NCBI GenBank assembly: GCA_040882645.1
Contig: JBBEAX010000055.1
Location: 1-64,000 of the forward strand
Direction of reading: 5' to 3'
Length of the DNA: 64,000 nucleotides
DNA from: JAUYIV01 sp040882645
GTDB taxonomy: Bacteria > Actinomycetota > Acidimicrobiia > Spongiisociales > UBA11373
In this document: piece after piece, positions 7,706 to 15,896 of the stretch
Layout: every line of letters starts with the position of its first letter
How positions within the stretch are numbered: the stretch's first letter is position 1
The notes under the pieces: model-generated
Databases searched by the model: none
The model's input: only the letters and a program-made list of their open reading frames with translations
Told to the model about the DNA's origin: nothing
Program-made: the position numbers and the translations under genes

Positions 7706-8467
7706 CTAAGTTCTTGCTCGCAACCAAGCGATATCCGCGCCCTGTTCCGCCGCCCCGCCGGGCGTTTCGACGACGGTGGGAACCCCGGCTGCCCGGACCA
7801 CCGAGACCAACAACCCTTCTGGGATCATCCCCTCTCCGAGATTGGCGTGGCGGTCGCGGCTCGAACCGTGCGGGTCGCGCGAATCGTTGCAGTGGATCAA
7901 GTCGAGCCGGCCGGTGAGTCCGCGCACCCGATCGGGCAAGCCGTCCAGTTCCGCCCCGGACGCCCAGGCGTGGCAGGTGTCGATCACCACCCCAACATCG
8001 AAGGCGCCGATCGCCTCCCACAAGCGCCCGAACCCGTCGATCTCCCGCAGGACCGCATTGCCCCCGCCCGCGGTGTTCTCCAACAGCACCGGAACCGTCA
8101 ACTCGACCGAGTCGAGCGCCTTGCGCCACCGGTCGTACCCGACGGCGACATCCTCATCGTCGCCGACGTGGCCGCCGTGAACGATGACCCCGGCGGCGGC
8201 AATGGCCCCCGCCGCCGCCAGGGTGTCGGCGAGGATCTTGCGGCTCGGGATCCGAATCCGGTTGTTGGGTGAGGCGACGTTGATGAGGTAGGGGGCGTGT
8301 ACGTAGATCGGCAGGCTCGACGCGGCCAGTGCCGCCGCATCGGGGCGGCGAGGCGGCGCCTTCCACGACTGCGGGTTCGACAGGAAGATCTGGACGAGGT
8401 CTGCATCACGAGCGGCGGCCTCGGACAGCGGCTCGGCGGTACCGACGTGGGCCCCGATCGGGATCAC
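7706..8467 (-). CDS. nfo: Endonuclease IV family protein
   Basis: Endonuclease IV cleaves 5' of abasic sites in base-excision repair using three metal ions. The 253-residue protein has the TIM-barrel landmarks: 'IPIGAHVG' at the start, 'IYVHAPYLINVASPN', 'VIVHGGHVG', 'VLLENTAGGGN', 'VVIDTCHAWASG', 'IHCNDSRDPHGSSRDRHANLGEG' region and 'VVETPG'. The metal-binding His, Glu and Asp residues are kept. The GTG start overlaps the stop of the upstream membrane-protein gene (GTGA), so the two are coupled. It is somewhat shorter than the E. coli enzyme (285 residues). Confidence 0.9.
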   Translation of the reverse strand: MIPIGAHVGTAEPLSEAAARDADLVQIFLSNPQSWKAPPRRPDAAALAASSLPIYVHAPYLINVASPNNRIRIPSRKILADTLAAAGAIAAAGVIVHGGHVGDDEDVAVGYDRWRKALDSVELTVPVLLENTAGGGNAVLREIDGFGRLWEAIGAFDVGVVIDTCHAWASGAELDGLPDRVRGLTGRLDLIHCNDSRDPHGSSRDRHANLGEGMIPEGLLVSVVRAAGVPTVVETPGGAAEQGADIAWLRART

Positions 8468-9084
8468 TCGTCGGGCCCGGCGACTCGGGGGCGATCGGCC
8501 CGCTGGTCGAGGAGGGGAGCCACCATGTGGGCGGGTCGATCCCACTCCTCCGTATACAGGTGGATCCACGGCGGATCGGGTTCGGCACCCGATGGATCCG
8601 AGGGCAGCAGGCCCATGTCTCGCAGGCGGATCGAGAGCACCGGCACCGGCGCTCCTTCGCTGTCGATCACGCCGGAGCGGACCTCGACCACCTCCTCCCA
8701 CGGAAACAGGCGCGCCCGCCGTCCGGGACCGTCGACCCGGACCGAAATCCCCTCATCGTCCGCCTTCAGCAAGATCGTCGGCCGGACGAGTTCCTTCAAC
8801 CCCCAGATCATCGCCGCGGACCCGCCCACCAGGAGGGCCGACCCGACCACCAGGTCACGCCGCCGTTGGGCGCGGCCGTCCTGGGTCCACGACTTGGTGA
8901 CGACATCCACCGACTCGCCGTTCTCGTTGATGGTGGTGCCGACGACAGATTCGGTGAATTCGGGTTCGGGGAACCAGCGATAGGAAACCATCATGTCGAC
9001 CGCCAACAGGATCGCCGGCACCGCAAACGCCGCATACGCCAGCAAGCGAAGAGGTGAACGGGCGATCGAGACGCTGACGGGCAT
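8464..9084 (-). CDS. Two-pass membrane protein of unknown function
   Basis: I do not recognise this 206-residue protein. Hydrophobic segments are near residues 8-30 and 78-100, with a polar, probably extracellular, loop of about 45 residues between them. The C-terminal half ('ILLKADDEGISVRVDGPG', 'FPWEEVVEVRSG') reads like a cytoplasmic PH-like beta domain, which is an inference. The ATG at 9084 was chosen over longer frames because TACCCT lies 6 nt upstream on the coding strand, a leaderless arrangement seen elsewhere here. The stop overlaps nfo. Confidence 0.7.
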   Translation of the reverse strand: MPVSVSIARSPLRLLAYAAFAVPAILLAVDMMVSYRWFPEPEFTESVVGTTINENGESVDVVTKSWTQDGRAQRRRDLVVGSALLVGGSAAMIWGLKELVRPTILLKADDEGISVRVDGPGRRARLFPWEEVVEVRSGVIDSEGAPVPVLSIRLRDMGLLPSDPSGAEPDPPWIHLYTEEWDRPAHMVAPLLDQRADRPRVAGPDE

Positions 9085-9120
9085 GGCTGGAGGGTAGATC
9101 AGCAAGCCCCACTTTCGGTA

Positions 9121-9269
9121 CGCAATGAGCAATGCGCAATGAGCGACCTGCGGTCCGCGTCCGTGGAAGTTTGACGCGTCGCGCATCGCGCATTGCGCAT
9201 CGCGCATTGCGAATCGCCCCCCGGCGCAGACCACTCTTGTCTTGCTACTTGACTCTTGACTCTTGCTAC
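9121..9269. repeat. Three heptamer arrays of two families
   Basis: Block 1 (9121-9141) has three CGCAATG-type units. Block 2 (9181-9215) has five units alternating GCGCATC and GCGCATT. Block 3 (9242-9269) has TTGCTAC, TTGACTC, TTGACTC, TTGCTAC. The last block runs into the 3' end of the prenyltransferase gene, whose stop codon lies inside it. They occupy the gap between two minus-strand genes. Confidence 0.9.
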
Positions 9270-10078
9270 TTTCCGAACCTGCGCTCTCGCCGGGTGTAGT
9301 CGCGTAGGGCGCGTAAGAAGTCGACCCGGCGGAAGCCGGGCCAGTGGACGTCGACGAACGAGTATTCGGCATACGCCGCCTGCCACAGGAGGAAGCCCGA
9401 CAGGCGGGACTCCCCGCTCGTGCGGATGACCAGATCCGGGTCGGGCAGATCGGCGGCGTACAAGTGGGCGGCGATCGCCCCTGCATCGATCGAATCGGCT
9501 AGTTGCTCGGCCTCCACCCCGTCGGCGGCCAGCTTCGCCACCAGCTCGCGGACCGCGTCCACGATCTCCTGGCGGCCGGTGTAGGCGAGCGCCAGGTTGA
9601 GCCGCCGTCGCCCGCGCGGCGAAGACGCCGACAACTGCCGCGCCGCCTGCTGGAGCCGGTCGGGCAGCAGGTGGATGCTGCCGATGACACCCACCTGCAG
9701 GTCCTCGCCTCCGATTGCCGGCAGCCGCTCGAACAGGTCGACCAGGACGTCGTAATACGGCTCTAGTTCGGCCGGAGGGCGTTCGAGGTTCTCCTGCGAC
9801 AGCAGCCAGCAGGTCATCACCGGAACGTCGAGGTCACCGCACCACCCGAGGAACTCGGCGAGCTTGTCCATCCCCGCCCGGTACGACGAGGCGTAGTCGC
9901 GAAGGCCGGCGATCCGGGCGAAACGCCGGTGGCCGTCGAGGATCACCCCGACGTGTCGAGGGAGCTTCTCCCGGTCCAGCGATCGAAGGAGGCGCTCCTC
10001 GTAGAGCCGATACAGCGGCCGGGTCAGCACGGTCCTACGCGGCGACGGCCCGGAACGCCTGTCAGCAGGTTCCGTCAT
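9266..10078 (-). CDS. uppS: Cis-prenyltransferase (short-chain UppS family)
   Basis: These enzymes add isopentenyl units in cis to allylic diphosphates, making Z,E-farnesyl or longer polyprenyl diphosphates for envelope lipids. The N-terminal 'PLYRLYEERLLRSL' and 'PRHVGVILDG' are typical of the actinobacterial short-chain group. The C-terminal blocks 'DLVIRTSGESRLSGFLLWQAAYAE' (start to end) and 'FVDVHWPGFRRVDFLRAL' are well kept. Catalytic Asp48 is present, but the Asn that normally follows (DGN) is His50. The ATG at 10078 gives 270 residues. Whether the product is C15 or longer cannot be decided. Confidence 0.9.
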   Translation of the reverse strand: MTEPADRRSGPSPRRTVLTRPLYRLYEERLLRSLDREKLPRHVGVILDGHRRFARIAGLRDYASSYRAGMDKLAEFLGWCGDLDVPVMTCWLLSQENLERPPAELEPYYDVLVDLFERLPAIGGEDLQVGVIGSIHLLPDRLQQAARQLSASSPRGRRRLNLALAYTGRQEIVDAVRELVAKLAADGVEAEQLADSIDAGAIAAHLYAADLPDPDLVIRTSGESRLSGFLLWQAAYAEYSFVDVHWPGFRRVDFLRALRDYTRRERRFGK

Positions 10079-10097
10079 GATCCTGGGGCGAGTCGCT

Positions 10098-11690
10098 TCA
10101 TGGAAGCCCACATACATCGATGCCGTCGAGGAACCCAGCCTTGAAGGACTCGAACCGCCTGAAAGCACTCGCGTAGCCCTCCGTGCCCGCGGGGGCCGAA
10201 GTCTGCAGGAAGCCGCTGATGCCCTCGTCGAGATCGCCCGCCGTGAGGATGATCCCGGTCGGGTTGTCCTCGAAGGTGATGGCCGCGGTCCACACCCCGG
10301 TGAGGCAGTCGCGCTGCAGGGTGGCGGGAACTCCCTCGGTCTCGAGGCCGGCCTTGTGCTGCACCGCCTCGTGCCACTGGGTGGCCAGCACCAACCCGAG
10401 GGCAAAGTCGCCGATCTCCGTGTAGAGGCCGGGGAACAGCTGTTCTTCGTCCCAGGCGACGAAGTCCTCCGGCGGGCAGTAGAACACGTTGCCCTCGTAG
10501 AACGCGGTGTCGGAGGTGAATCCACCGCACGATGGAAACTCACCCGACGAGGGGAAGTAGGGCACGGTGCGGTCGACCGGATCCCACGCCTCGCCGAAAA
10601 CCTCCGGGTAGACGAGCGCCCAGAACGCCTCGAGCGAGCCGATCAGCTGCGAGGCGGCCTCGGCATAGGGAAGGTCGACGCTCCCATCCTCTCCGACAAA
10701 GGGGACATGGAAGAACGGGGGCGGGGTGGCCTCGAATGTGGCGCAGTGCTCGGTTCCCAGTGAGTAGCCATCGAAGAAAGCACTCAGGCGCGCGAACGAG
10801 TTGCCATGGGCGTTGGCGCCGGTAGGGGCGCTACCGAGGGAGTCGCCGATGAGCACGAAGCCCGCCATCCCTTCCTCGAGGTCGCCAGCGTCCAACTCGA
10901 GGATGTCGCTTTCAAGGCGATCGACTCGCCCGGTCCACGCCCCGGCGAGACAATCGGCCTGCAATTCGGACACGATCGTCGGAACCGCGTCATCCAATCC
11001 GAAGCGAGCCTGGATCGCATGACCCCACTCATGGGCGAGGACGAGGGCGACCGTGAAGTCGCCGTACTCCGCGTAGAGCGGCGCCATCAGGCCCTCCTGG
11101 TCCCACTGCACGCTGTCGTTGAGCTGGCAATAGAACGCGTTGACCTCGAACTGGTCGCGTGACAGGGGACCGCCACAGATCGGCACGTCGCCTTCGGAGA
11201 CGAAATAGGGACCGAACGCCGTGACCGGCTCGTAATCCACCCCGAACACCTCCGGCAGCTCGGCACTCCAGAACTGCTCGAGGTCGGTGATGGTGAAATC
11301 GACGAGCGTCTCGATGTCGGTGATCGGTTGGAACCCGCCTGCGGTGGTAGTGGTGGTGTCGCCCGTACTGCGTTGGCAGATGTCCACGATCTCGACCACG
11401 ACGGGATGCGATTCGATGTCGCCCTCCGTCTCGAGGTCGAGGAAGTCCTGGAGCGACATCCGCTCCTGGAACTCGTCGATGGTGCAGCGGCAGAACGCCA
11501 CAGTCCCATCGACCGAACACCCCTCGACATACGAATCCACGATCTGGGTCGGATACTCGAACGCGGCAGCGGTCGTCGAGGTGGTGCCGGCGCCCGTCGT
11601 CGTCGTGGTGGTGATGACCGACCCACCATCGTCGCCGCAGGCCGCCGCGACCAACCCCAGGGCGAGTATCAGTACCAGGCTCTTCTTCAC
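10098..11690 (-). CDS. Lipoprotein with two neutral-zinc-metallopeptidase-like domains
   Basis: The 530-residue product begins with a lipoprotein signal whose lipobox Cys follows 'GLVAAA'. A Thr-rich linker and a small Cys-containing domain (to about residue 105) come next, then two repeats of a YpfJ/neutral-zinc-metallopeptidase (PF04228-like) domain at about residues 135-320 and 335-530. Repeat 1 has the zinc motif H220-E-W-G-H224. The matching place in repeat 2 reads T437-Q-W-H-E441, so its zinc site is lost. 'ELQADCLAGAW' and 'TLQRDCLTGVW' are equivalent blocks. The GTG at 11690 overlaps the upstream stop (GTGA), which decides the start. Confidence 0.85.
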   Translation of the reverse strand: MKKSLVLILALGLVAAACGDDGGSVITTTTTTGAGTTSTTAAAFEYPTQIVDSYVEGCSVDGTVAFCRCTIDEFQERMSLQDFLDLETEGDIESHPVVVEIVDICQRSTGDTTTTTAGGFQPITDIETLVDFTITDLEQFWSAELPEVFGVDYEPVTAFGPYFVSEGDVPICGGPLSRDQFEVNAFYCQLNDSVQWDQEGLMAPLYAEYGDFTVALVLAHEWGHAIQARFGLDDAVPTIVSELQADCLAGAWTGRVDRLESDILELDAGDLEEGMAGFVLIGDSLGSAPTGANAHGNSFARLSAFFDGYSLGTEHCATFEATPPPFFHVPFVGEDGSVDLPYAEAASQLIGSLEAFWALVYPEVFGEAWDPVDRTVPYFPSSGEFPSCGGFTSDTAFYEGNVFYCPPEDFVAWDEEQLFPGLYTEIGDFALGLVLATQWHEAVQHKAGLETEGVPATLQRDCLTGVWTAAITFEDNPTGIILTAGDLDEGISGFLQTSAPAGTEGYASAFRRFESFKAGFLDGIDVCGLP

Positions 11691-12040
11691 TTCCTCCACC
11701 CCTTCCACGGCCCCGGCCGGGGCGCGGTGTCCAGTGTCGTCTCGGCAGTCAACGGTTCGCCATGCAGGTCCCGAATTCGGCCCCACATCCAGACGTCGAA
11801 TGCCTCGGATGAGTCGGCCATGGCTCGTACGGCGGCGGCGGGATCACGACCCTCGGAGAAGATCACCGCAAGGTGGGTGTCGCCGTGATCGACGACCGAC
11901 ACCACCTGGCGGGTGATGCCACGCCGCCGTTGCGACTGAGCCCATTCAATGCGGCGGGGTCCCATCAGCTCGGCATGGAAAGCATGCCACTCGTCGAGCT
12001 TTCCCGCCGCGATGGGCCGGACGGTGATGGTCGCGGCCAC
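11687..12040 (-). CDS. Small DUF6176-like protein
   Basis: The 117-residue protein ('ITVRPIAAGKLDEWHAFHAE' at the N-terminus) has the look of a small ferredoxin-fold family such as DUF6176, but this match is from memory and uncertain. No signal or membrane segment is seen. The GTG at 12040 was chosen for the GGAGGA five bases upstream. Its stop overlaps the start of the zinc-peptidase-like lipoprotein, so the two are translated together, though a functional link is not evident. Confidence 0.6.
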   Translation of the reverse strand: MAATITVRPIAAGKLDEWHAFHAELMGPRRIEWAQSQRRRGITRQVVSVVDHGDTHLAVIFSEGRDPAAAVRAMADSSEAFDVWMWGRIRDLHGEPLTAETTLDTAPRPGPWKGWRK

Positions 12041-12109
12041 TGATCCTCCAACTGGCTGTGACGCGGCACAGTAGCCAGTCCTCGGATTCAACTGGGAGCC
12101 ACCACAGCC

Positions 12110-13219
12110 TCAGCCCACCACTCGCGCGTAGAGCGACCGAAGCCGCCCCGCCCACCGATCCGCGCCGAACTCCTCGTCATACCGCTCGCGACCGTGCTTG
12201 CCCATCGCGGCCCTCTCGTCGGGGTCGCCGGCGAGACTCGCCACCGCGGCGGCAAGAGCGGCCGCATCCCCCGGAGCCACCAGGATCCCGGCGCCCGGAG
12301 TCACGATCTCGGACACCCCACCCACATCTGAGGCGATGACGGGGCGAGACGCGGCGATGGCGTGGATGAGCGCGGTCGGCAGCGCGTCCGCCAGCGAGGG
12401 GTGTACCACCAGGTCGGCGGCCGCCAGGATCCGATCGACGTCCTCCCGAAAGCCGGCGAAGACCACCCGCCCCGGCGGAAGGTCGGCCGCCAGGGACCGC
12501 AATCGGCCTTCCAGCGGTCCGTCGCCCACCAGCAGAAAGACGACGCCGGCAGTGGAACGCGCCGCCTCGAGTAACACCTCGTGACCCTTCCCCGGGCGCA
12601 TGACTGCGATCGTGGCGGCAACCACGGCATCGGGGGCGATCCCCAACTCGGCCCGCACCGCGGCGCGGGTACCTTCAAGCGGCTCACCGGGGTCGGGCAC
12701 TCCGTTGCGGATCGTCACCACCCGACCGGGTTCCTCGGCGAACTCCTCCAGGTACCAACCCCGCATCGCGTCCGAAACGGCCACCGTGGCCGCCGCGGTC
12801 CGCCTCCGGGACGTCGCCGCGAGGTTCCGCTTGAAGAGGGCGATACCCGAGACATCTCGTTCGATCACATGGAGGGTGGAAACGTGGGGGATCCCGCTCT
12901 GCAAGGCCACCCTGCCCGCGATGAAATCGGCGTGCTTGAGGTGGGAGTGGAGCACGTCAGGCCGTTCGGTTTCGACCAACCGGCGCAGCCGGCGGGGACC
13001 GCGCGGATCCCACCAAGCACGGAGATCGAGCGAGGCCACTCGGGCTCCGGCGGCGCGCAGCAGCTCGGGATAGCAAAGGCCGGCGGTGGGGAGCATGCTC
13101 ACCACCGCCAGGTCGATGCCGGCGCCGGCCGCCACCGAGGCCAGGTCGACGAGAACATGCTCGGCCCCACCGGGGCCGAGGTCGTGAATCAGATGAAAGA
13201 CGCGCAGCGGCGAAGTCAC
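12110..13219 (-). CDS. GT4-family glycosyltransferase
   Basis: This 369-residue protein has the GT-B fold of family 4 retaining glycosyltransferases. The N-terminal domain contains 'HDLGPGGAEHVLVDLA' and 'DVLHSHLKHADF'. The C-terminal domain contains 'PGKGHEVLLEAA', 'FLLVGDGP', 'VVFAGFREDV', and the nucleotide-sugar motif region 'VVHPSLADALPTALIHAIAA...PVIASDVGG' with the E-x7-E glutamates partly replaced. The acceptor is unknown; such enzymes often act in exopolysaccharide or glycolipid synthesis. The start is GTG. Confidence 0.92.
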   Translation of the reverse strand: MTSPLRVFHLIHDLGPGGAEHVLVDLASVAAGAGIDLAVVSMLPTAGLCYPELLRAAGARVASLDLRAWWDPRGPRRLRRLVETERPDVLHSHLKHADFIAGRVALQSGIPHVSTLHVIERDVSGIALFKRNLAATSRRRTAAATVAVSDAMRGWYLEEFAEEPGRVVTIRNGVPDPGEPLEGTRAAVRAELGIAPDAVVAATIAVMRPGKGHEVLLEAARSTAGVVFLLVGDGPLEGRLRSLAADLPPGRVVFAGFREDVDRILAAADLVVHPSLADALPTALIHAIAASRPVIASDVGGVSEIVTPGAGILVAPGDAAALAAAVASLAGDPDERAAMGKHGRERYDEEFGADRWAGRLRSLYARVVG

Positions 13220-13273
13220 GGAAAGAGCATCGGCCCGATCTGTCGTGGTCTAAAGAGCGACCCGGGGCGGAAG

Positions 13274-13367
13274 TAGCAAGAGTCAAGAGTCAAGAGTCAA
13301 GAGAGGTCTGCTGGCGATGTGGACGCGATTCGCAATTACGCGATTCGCAATACGCGATACGCGATAC
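13274..13367. repeat. Heptamer arrays (AGTCAAG x3-4; GCGATTC/GCGATAC)
   Basis: TAGCAAG plus three exact AGTCAAG units fill 13274-13301. A second block, 13325-13367, runs GCGATTC, GCAATTA, one extra base, GCGATTC, GCAATAC, GCGATAC, GCGATAC, then the flank GACAGAA. The gap separates two divergent genes, so these arrays are not simply terminators. Confidence 0.88.
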
Positions 13368-13472
13368 GACAGAACGGACCGCTCGCAGCGGGGCCTGCGG
13401 CCGCCTTGGGCGGCCTGCAGGGCCGCCGTCCCACGGCGAGTAGCAGTGGGTATCACCTAGCCTCGCGCGGCT

Positions 13473-14912
13473 ATGCGAATCCTCGTCACGGGTGCCACTG
13501 GTTACATCGGAGGTCGCCTCGTGCCGCGGCTGCTCGACGCCGGGCATCAGGTCCGTTGCCTCGCTCGCACCCCCGCCAAGCTCGCCCAGCACCCGTGGAG
13601 GCGCGAGGTGGAGGTCGTCGCCGGCGACGTGCTGCACGCCCCCTCCCTGAAGGAAGCGGCCACCGGCTGCGACATGGCGTTCTACCTGGTCCACTCGGTG
13701 GCCGCCGGCAAGGGCTTCGCCGACCTCGACCGCACCGGCGCCGACAACTTTCGCCTCGCCGCCGAGGATTCCGGGCTGCGGAGGATCGTGTTCCTCGGAG
13801 CGCAGGGGGCGGCCAACGGTGTCCATTCCCAAGTGGCTGCGGTTCGCCACGAGGTGGGTGCAATCCTCGCCTCGGGAGTGGTGCCGGTCACCGAGATCCG
13901 GGTGGGGCCGGTGATCGGGTCGGGATCGCGGTCGTTCGAGATGGTGCGGTCCCTCACCGAGGTCAGCCCGATCCTCCTCGCCCCGCGCTGGGTACGCAAC
14001 GAGTGCCAGCCGGTCGGGGTGAGAGACGTCATCGAGGCCCTGTCCTCTGCCGCCACCGACGACTCGGCCCTCGGCCGCGTCGTAGAGCTCGGCGGGCCCG
14101 AAGTGCTCACCTTCTTGCAGATGATGAAGATCTACGCCGACGAGGCCGGCCTGCGGAAGCGGCGGGCGATACCGGTGCCGATGACCGCCGCCCGGCTGTC
14201 GTCGCTGTGGGCGGGGCTGGTGACCCCATTGCCGGCGCGGGTGGCGCGTCCTTTGATCGAGGACCTGCGATCGGGGCTCGTGCCCGAGTCGCCCGAGCCG
14301 CTGGTGGACGACCCCACCCCCTACCGTGTCGCCCTTCGCCGGGCCTTGTCGCGGCTCCCGGGCGGGGTGATCACCCGCTGGTCCGATGCCGAATCCCACC
14401 CGCCTGCGCCGGAACCGAACCGGTCCTGGCGGGGCGAGATCGTCTATATGGACCGCCAGGTGGTGCCCACCGACGCCGAAACCGCTCACCTCTTCTGGGC
14501 CTTCAGCCGCATCGGCGGCAGTGTCGGCTACTACGGGCTCGATTGGGCGTGGCGGATACGCGGCCTTCTCGATCGGGCCGTTGGCGGTCCGGGACTGCGG
14601 CGCGGCCGACGGCATCCCAACGAGCTGCGGGTGGGCGAGGTCGTCGACTGCTGGCGGGTCGAAGAAGTGGAACCGGGGAGGCGCCTCCGCCTACGCGGCG
14701 AACTAAAGATCCCGGGTGAGGCTTGGCTCGAGTGGGAGACCCGTGACACCGAGTTCGGGGCCGACCTGATCCAGACCGCGTGGTTTCGCCCGCGGCGGTG
14801 GCGGGGCCGGCTCTACTGGTACGGAATGCTCGCCGCCCACCGCATCGTCTTCCCGCGAATGGCGCGGCGCATCGCCGCTGCCGCCGAAGAACGCGGGTAC
14901 TCGACGCGGTGA
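13473..14912 (+). CDS. NAD(P)-binding SDR fused to a DUF2867 domain
   Basis: The 479-residue protein starts with an atypical SDR domain: 'ILVTGATGYIGGRLVPRLL' is the glycine-rich NAD(P) loop, followed by 'VEVVAGDVL', 'AFYLVHS' and 'RIVFLGAQG'. From about residue 325 a DUF2867 domain follows ('RQVVPTDAETAHLFWAFSRI', 'WYGMLAAHRIVFPRMARRI'). Similar fusions occur widely in actinobacteria, without a proven reaction. TAGCCT lies 9 nt before the ATG. The stop overlaps the next start by four bases (GTGA), coupling it to the DUF1295 protein. Confidence 0.88.
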   Translation: MRILVTGATGYIGGRLVPRLLDAGHQVRCLARTPAKLAQHPWRREVEVVAGDVLHAPSLKEAATGCDMAFYLVHSVAAGKGFADLDRTGADNFRLAAEDSGLRRIVFLGAQGAANGVHSQVAAVRHEVGAILASGVVPVTEIRVGPVIGSGSRSFEMVRSLTEVSPILLAPRWVRNECQPVGVRDVIEALSSAATDDSALGRVVELGGPEVLTFLQMMKIYADEAGLRKRRAIPVPMTAARLSSLWAGLVTPLPARVARPLIEDLRSGLVPESPEPLVDDPTPYRVALRRALSRLPGGVITRWSDAESHPPAPEPNRSWRGEIVYMDRQVVPTDAETAHLFWAFSRIGGSVGYYGLDWAWRIRGLLDRAVGGPGLRRGRRHPNELRVGEVVDCWRVEEVEPGRRLRLRGELKIPGEAWLEWETRDTEFGADLIQTAWFRPRRWRGRLYWYGMLAAHRIVFPRMARRIAAAAEERGYSTR

Positions 14913-15688
14913 ACCTGCCCGAGGCGTTGTTGATCACAGGGGTGGTCACGGCGATCGCCCTGGTGGTGGTGTGGCTGGCCAGCCTCGCCCTTCACAACGC
15001 CTCGATCGTCGACCCCTTCTGGGGCACCGGCTTCACGATCGTCGCGTGGACCGCCTTCATCGTGGCGGGGGACCGCGGGGCGCACGACTTGCTCCTCGCC
15101 CTACTGGTGACGATCTGGGGAACCAGGTTGTCGGGCTACCTCCTCTGGAGGAGCATCGGCAAGGAGGAGGACTACCGCTACCAGGCCTTCCGCCGGCGAT
15201 GGGGATCCCGGTTCGGGATCGTGAGCCTGTTCACGGTGTTCCTGCTCCAGGGGGTGCTGCTGTGGATCGTCTCGCTTCCGGTGCAGGTGGCGATGCTCGC
15301 TCCAGGGGAGATCGGCCTGCTCAGCGCGATCGGCATCGTCGTCTGGGGTATCGGGCTCTCATTCGAGGCGATCGGTGATTGGCAACTCGCCCGCTTCAAG
15401 GCGAATCCCGACAACCGGGGCCAGGTGATGGATCGGGGTATGTGGCGATACACCCGCCACCCCAACTACTTCGGCGACTTCTGTGTCTGGTGGGGGATCT
15501 TCATCGCCGCCCTGGATGCCTCGGGGACCGCGTGGACCGTCATCGGGCCGATGCTGATGTCATGGCTGCTGATCCGGGTGAGTGGCGTGGCGATGCTGGA
15601 GAAGACGATCGCCAAACGCCGCCCCGGCTACGCCGAGTACGCGGCGCGTACCAACGCGTTCTTCCCGGGCCCGGTGCGGCGCCGGTGA
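14909..15688 (+). CDS. DUF1295 membrane protein (steroid 5-alpha-reductase-like)
   Basis: The 259-residue protein has six or more hydrophobic segments and the family's C-terminal motif block: 'RGMWRYTRHPNYFGDFCVWW' followed by a last membrane span and 'KRRPGYAEYAARTNAFFPG'. 'SIVDPFWGTGF' in the first loop is also typical. The fold is that of steroid 5-alpha reductases and isoprenylcysteine methyltransferases, but the substrate of DUF1295 proteins is unknown. The GTG start overlaps the SDR-DUF2867 stop, so the two proteins may act on the same, probably lipid, compound. Confidence 0.88.
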   Translation: MNLPEALLITGVVTAIALVVVWLASLALHNASIVDPFWGTGFTIVAWTAFIVAGDRGAHDLLLALLVTIWGTRLSGYLLWRSIGKEEDYRYQAFRRRWGSRFGIVSLFTVFLLQGVLLWIVSLPVQVAMLAPGEIGLLSAIGIVVWGIGLSFEAIGDWQLARFKANPDNRGQVMDRGMWRYTRHPNYFGDFCVWWGIFIAALDASGTAWTVIGPMLMSWLLIRVSGVAMLEKTIAKRRPGYAEYAARTNAFFPGPVRRR

Positions 15689-15702
15689 CGACGGACGCCT
15701 GG

Positions 15703-15822
15703 TCAGGTCTCGATCGAGCCTTCCACCGAGTCGCCGTGCTCGTCCCGCTTCTTCCGCTTCACGAACGCGACCACGATCGCGAAGAGCGCCGCCATGCCCA
15801 GCCACTTCTTCTTGGATGCCAT
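15703..15822 (-). CDS. 39-residue single-span microprotein
   Basis: This ORF encodes 39 residues: a Lys-rich start ('MASKKKW'), a hydrophobic stretch at residues about 8-21, the basic cluster 'KRKKRDE', and a polar tail. TACCCT lies exactly 6 nt before the ATG on the coding strand, matching the leaderless pattern of neighbouring genes, which is the main reason to accept it as real. It is transcribed away from the RimB-like gene. No function is known. Similar short proteins occur at 45438-45557 and 50611-50736. Confidence 0.6.
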   Translation of the reverse strand: MASKKKWLGMAALFAIVVAFVKRKKRDEHGDSVEGSIET

Positions 15823-15828
15823 GGCAGA

Positions 15829-15889
15829 AGGGTACCTGCCGTGCCTGCGGTCAACCACCCGCCTCCCCGACGAGTCACCGCTCTAGCCT
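15829..15889. promoter_or_regulatory. Divergent -10 elements for two leaderless genes
   Basis: On the minus strand TACCCT (15829-15834) ends 6 nt before the ATG of the microprotein. On the plus strand TAGCCT (15884-15889) ends 7 nt before the ATG of the RimB-like gene. Both promoters fit in a 74-bp gap. No clear -35 hexamer was seen for either. Confidence 0.6.
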
Positions 15890-15896
15890 CTGCGAC

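Noticed and set aside
13319..14719. A long plus-strand frame overlapping the SDR-DUF2867 gene
   Set aside because: Arg/Gly/Pro-rich shadow of the real frame, which has clear domains.
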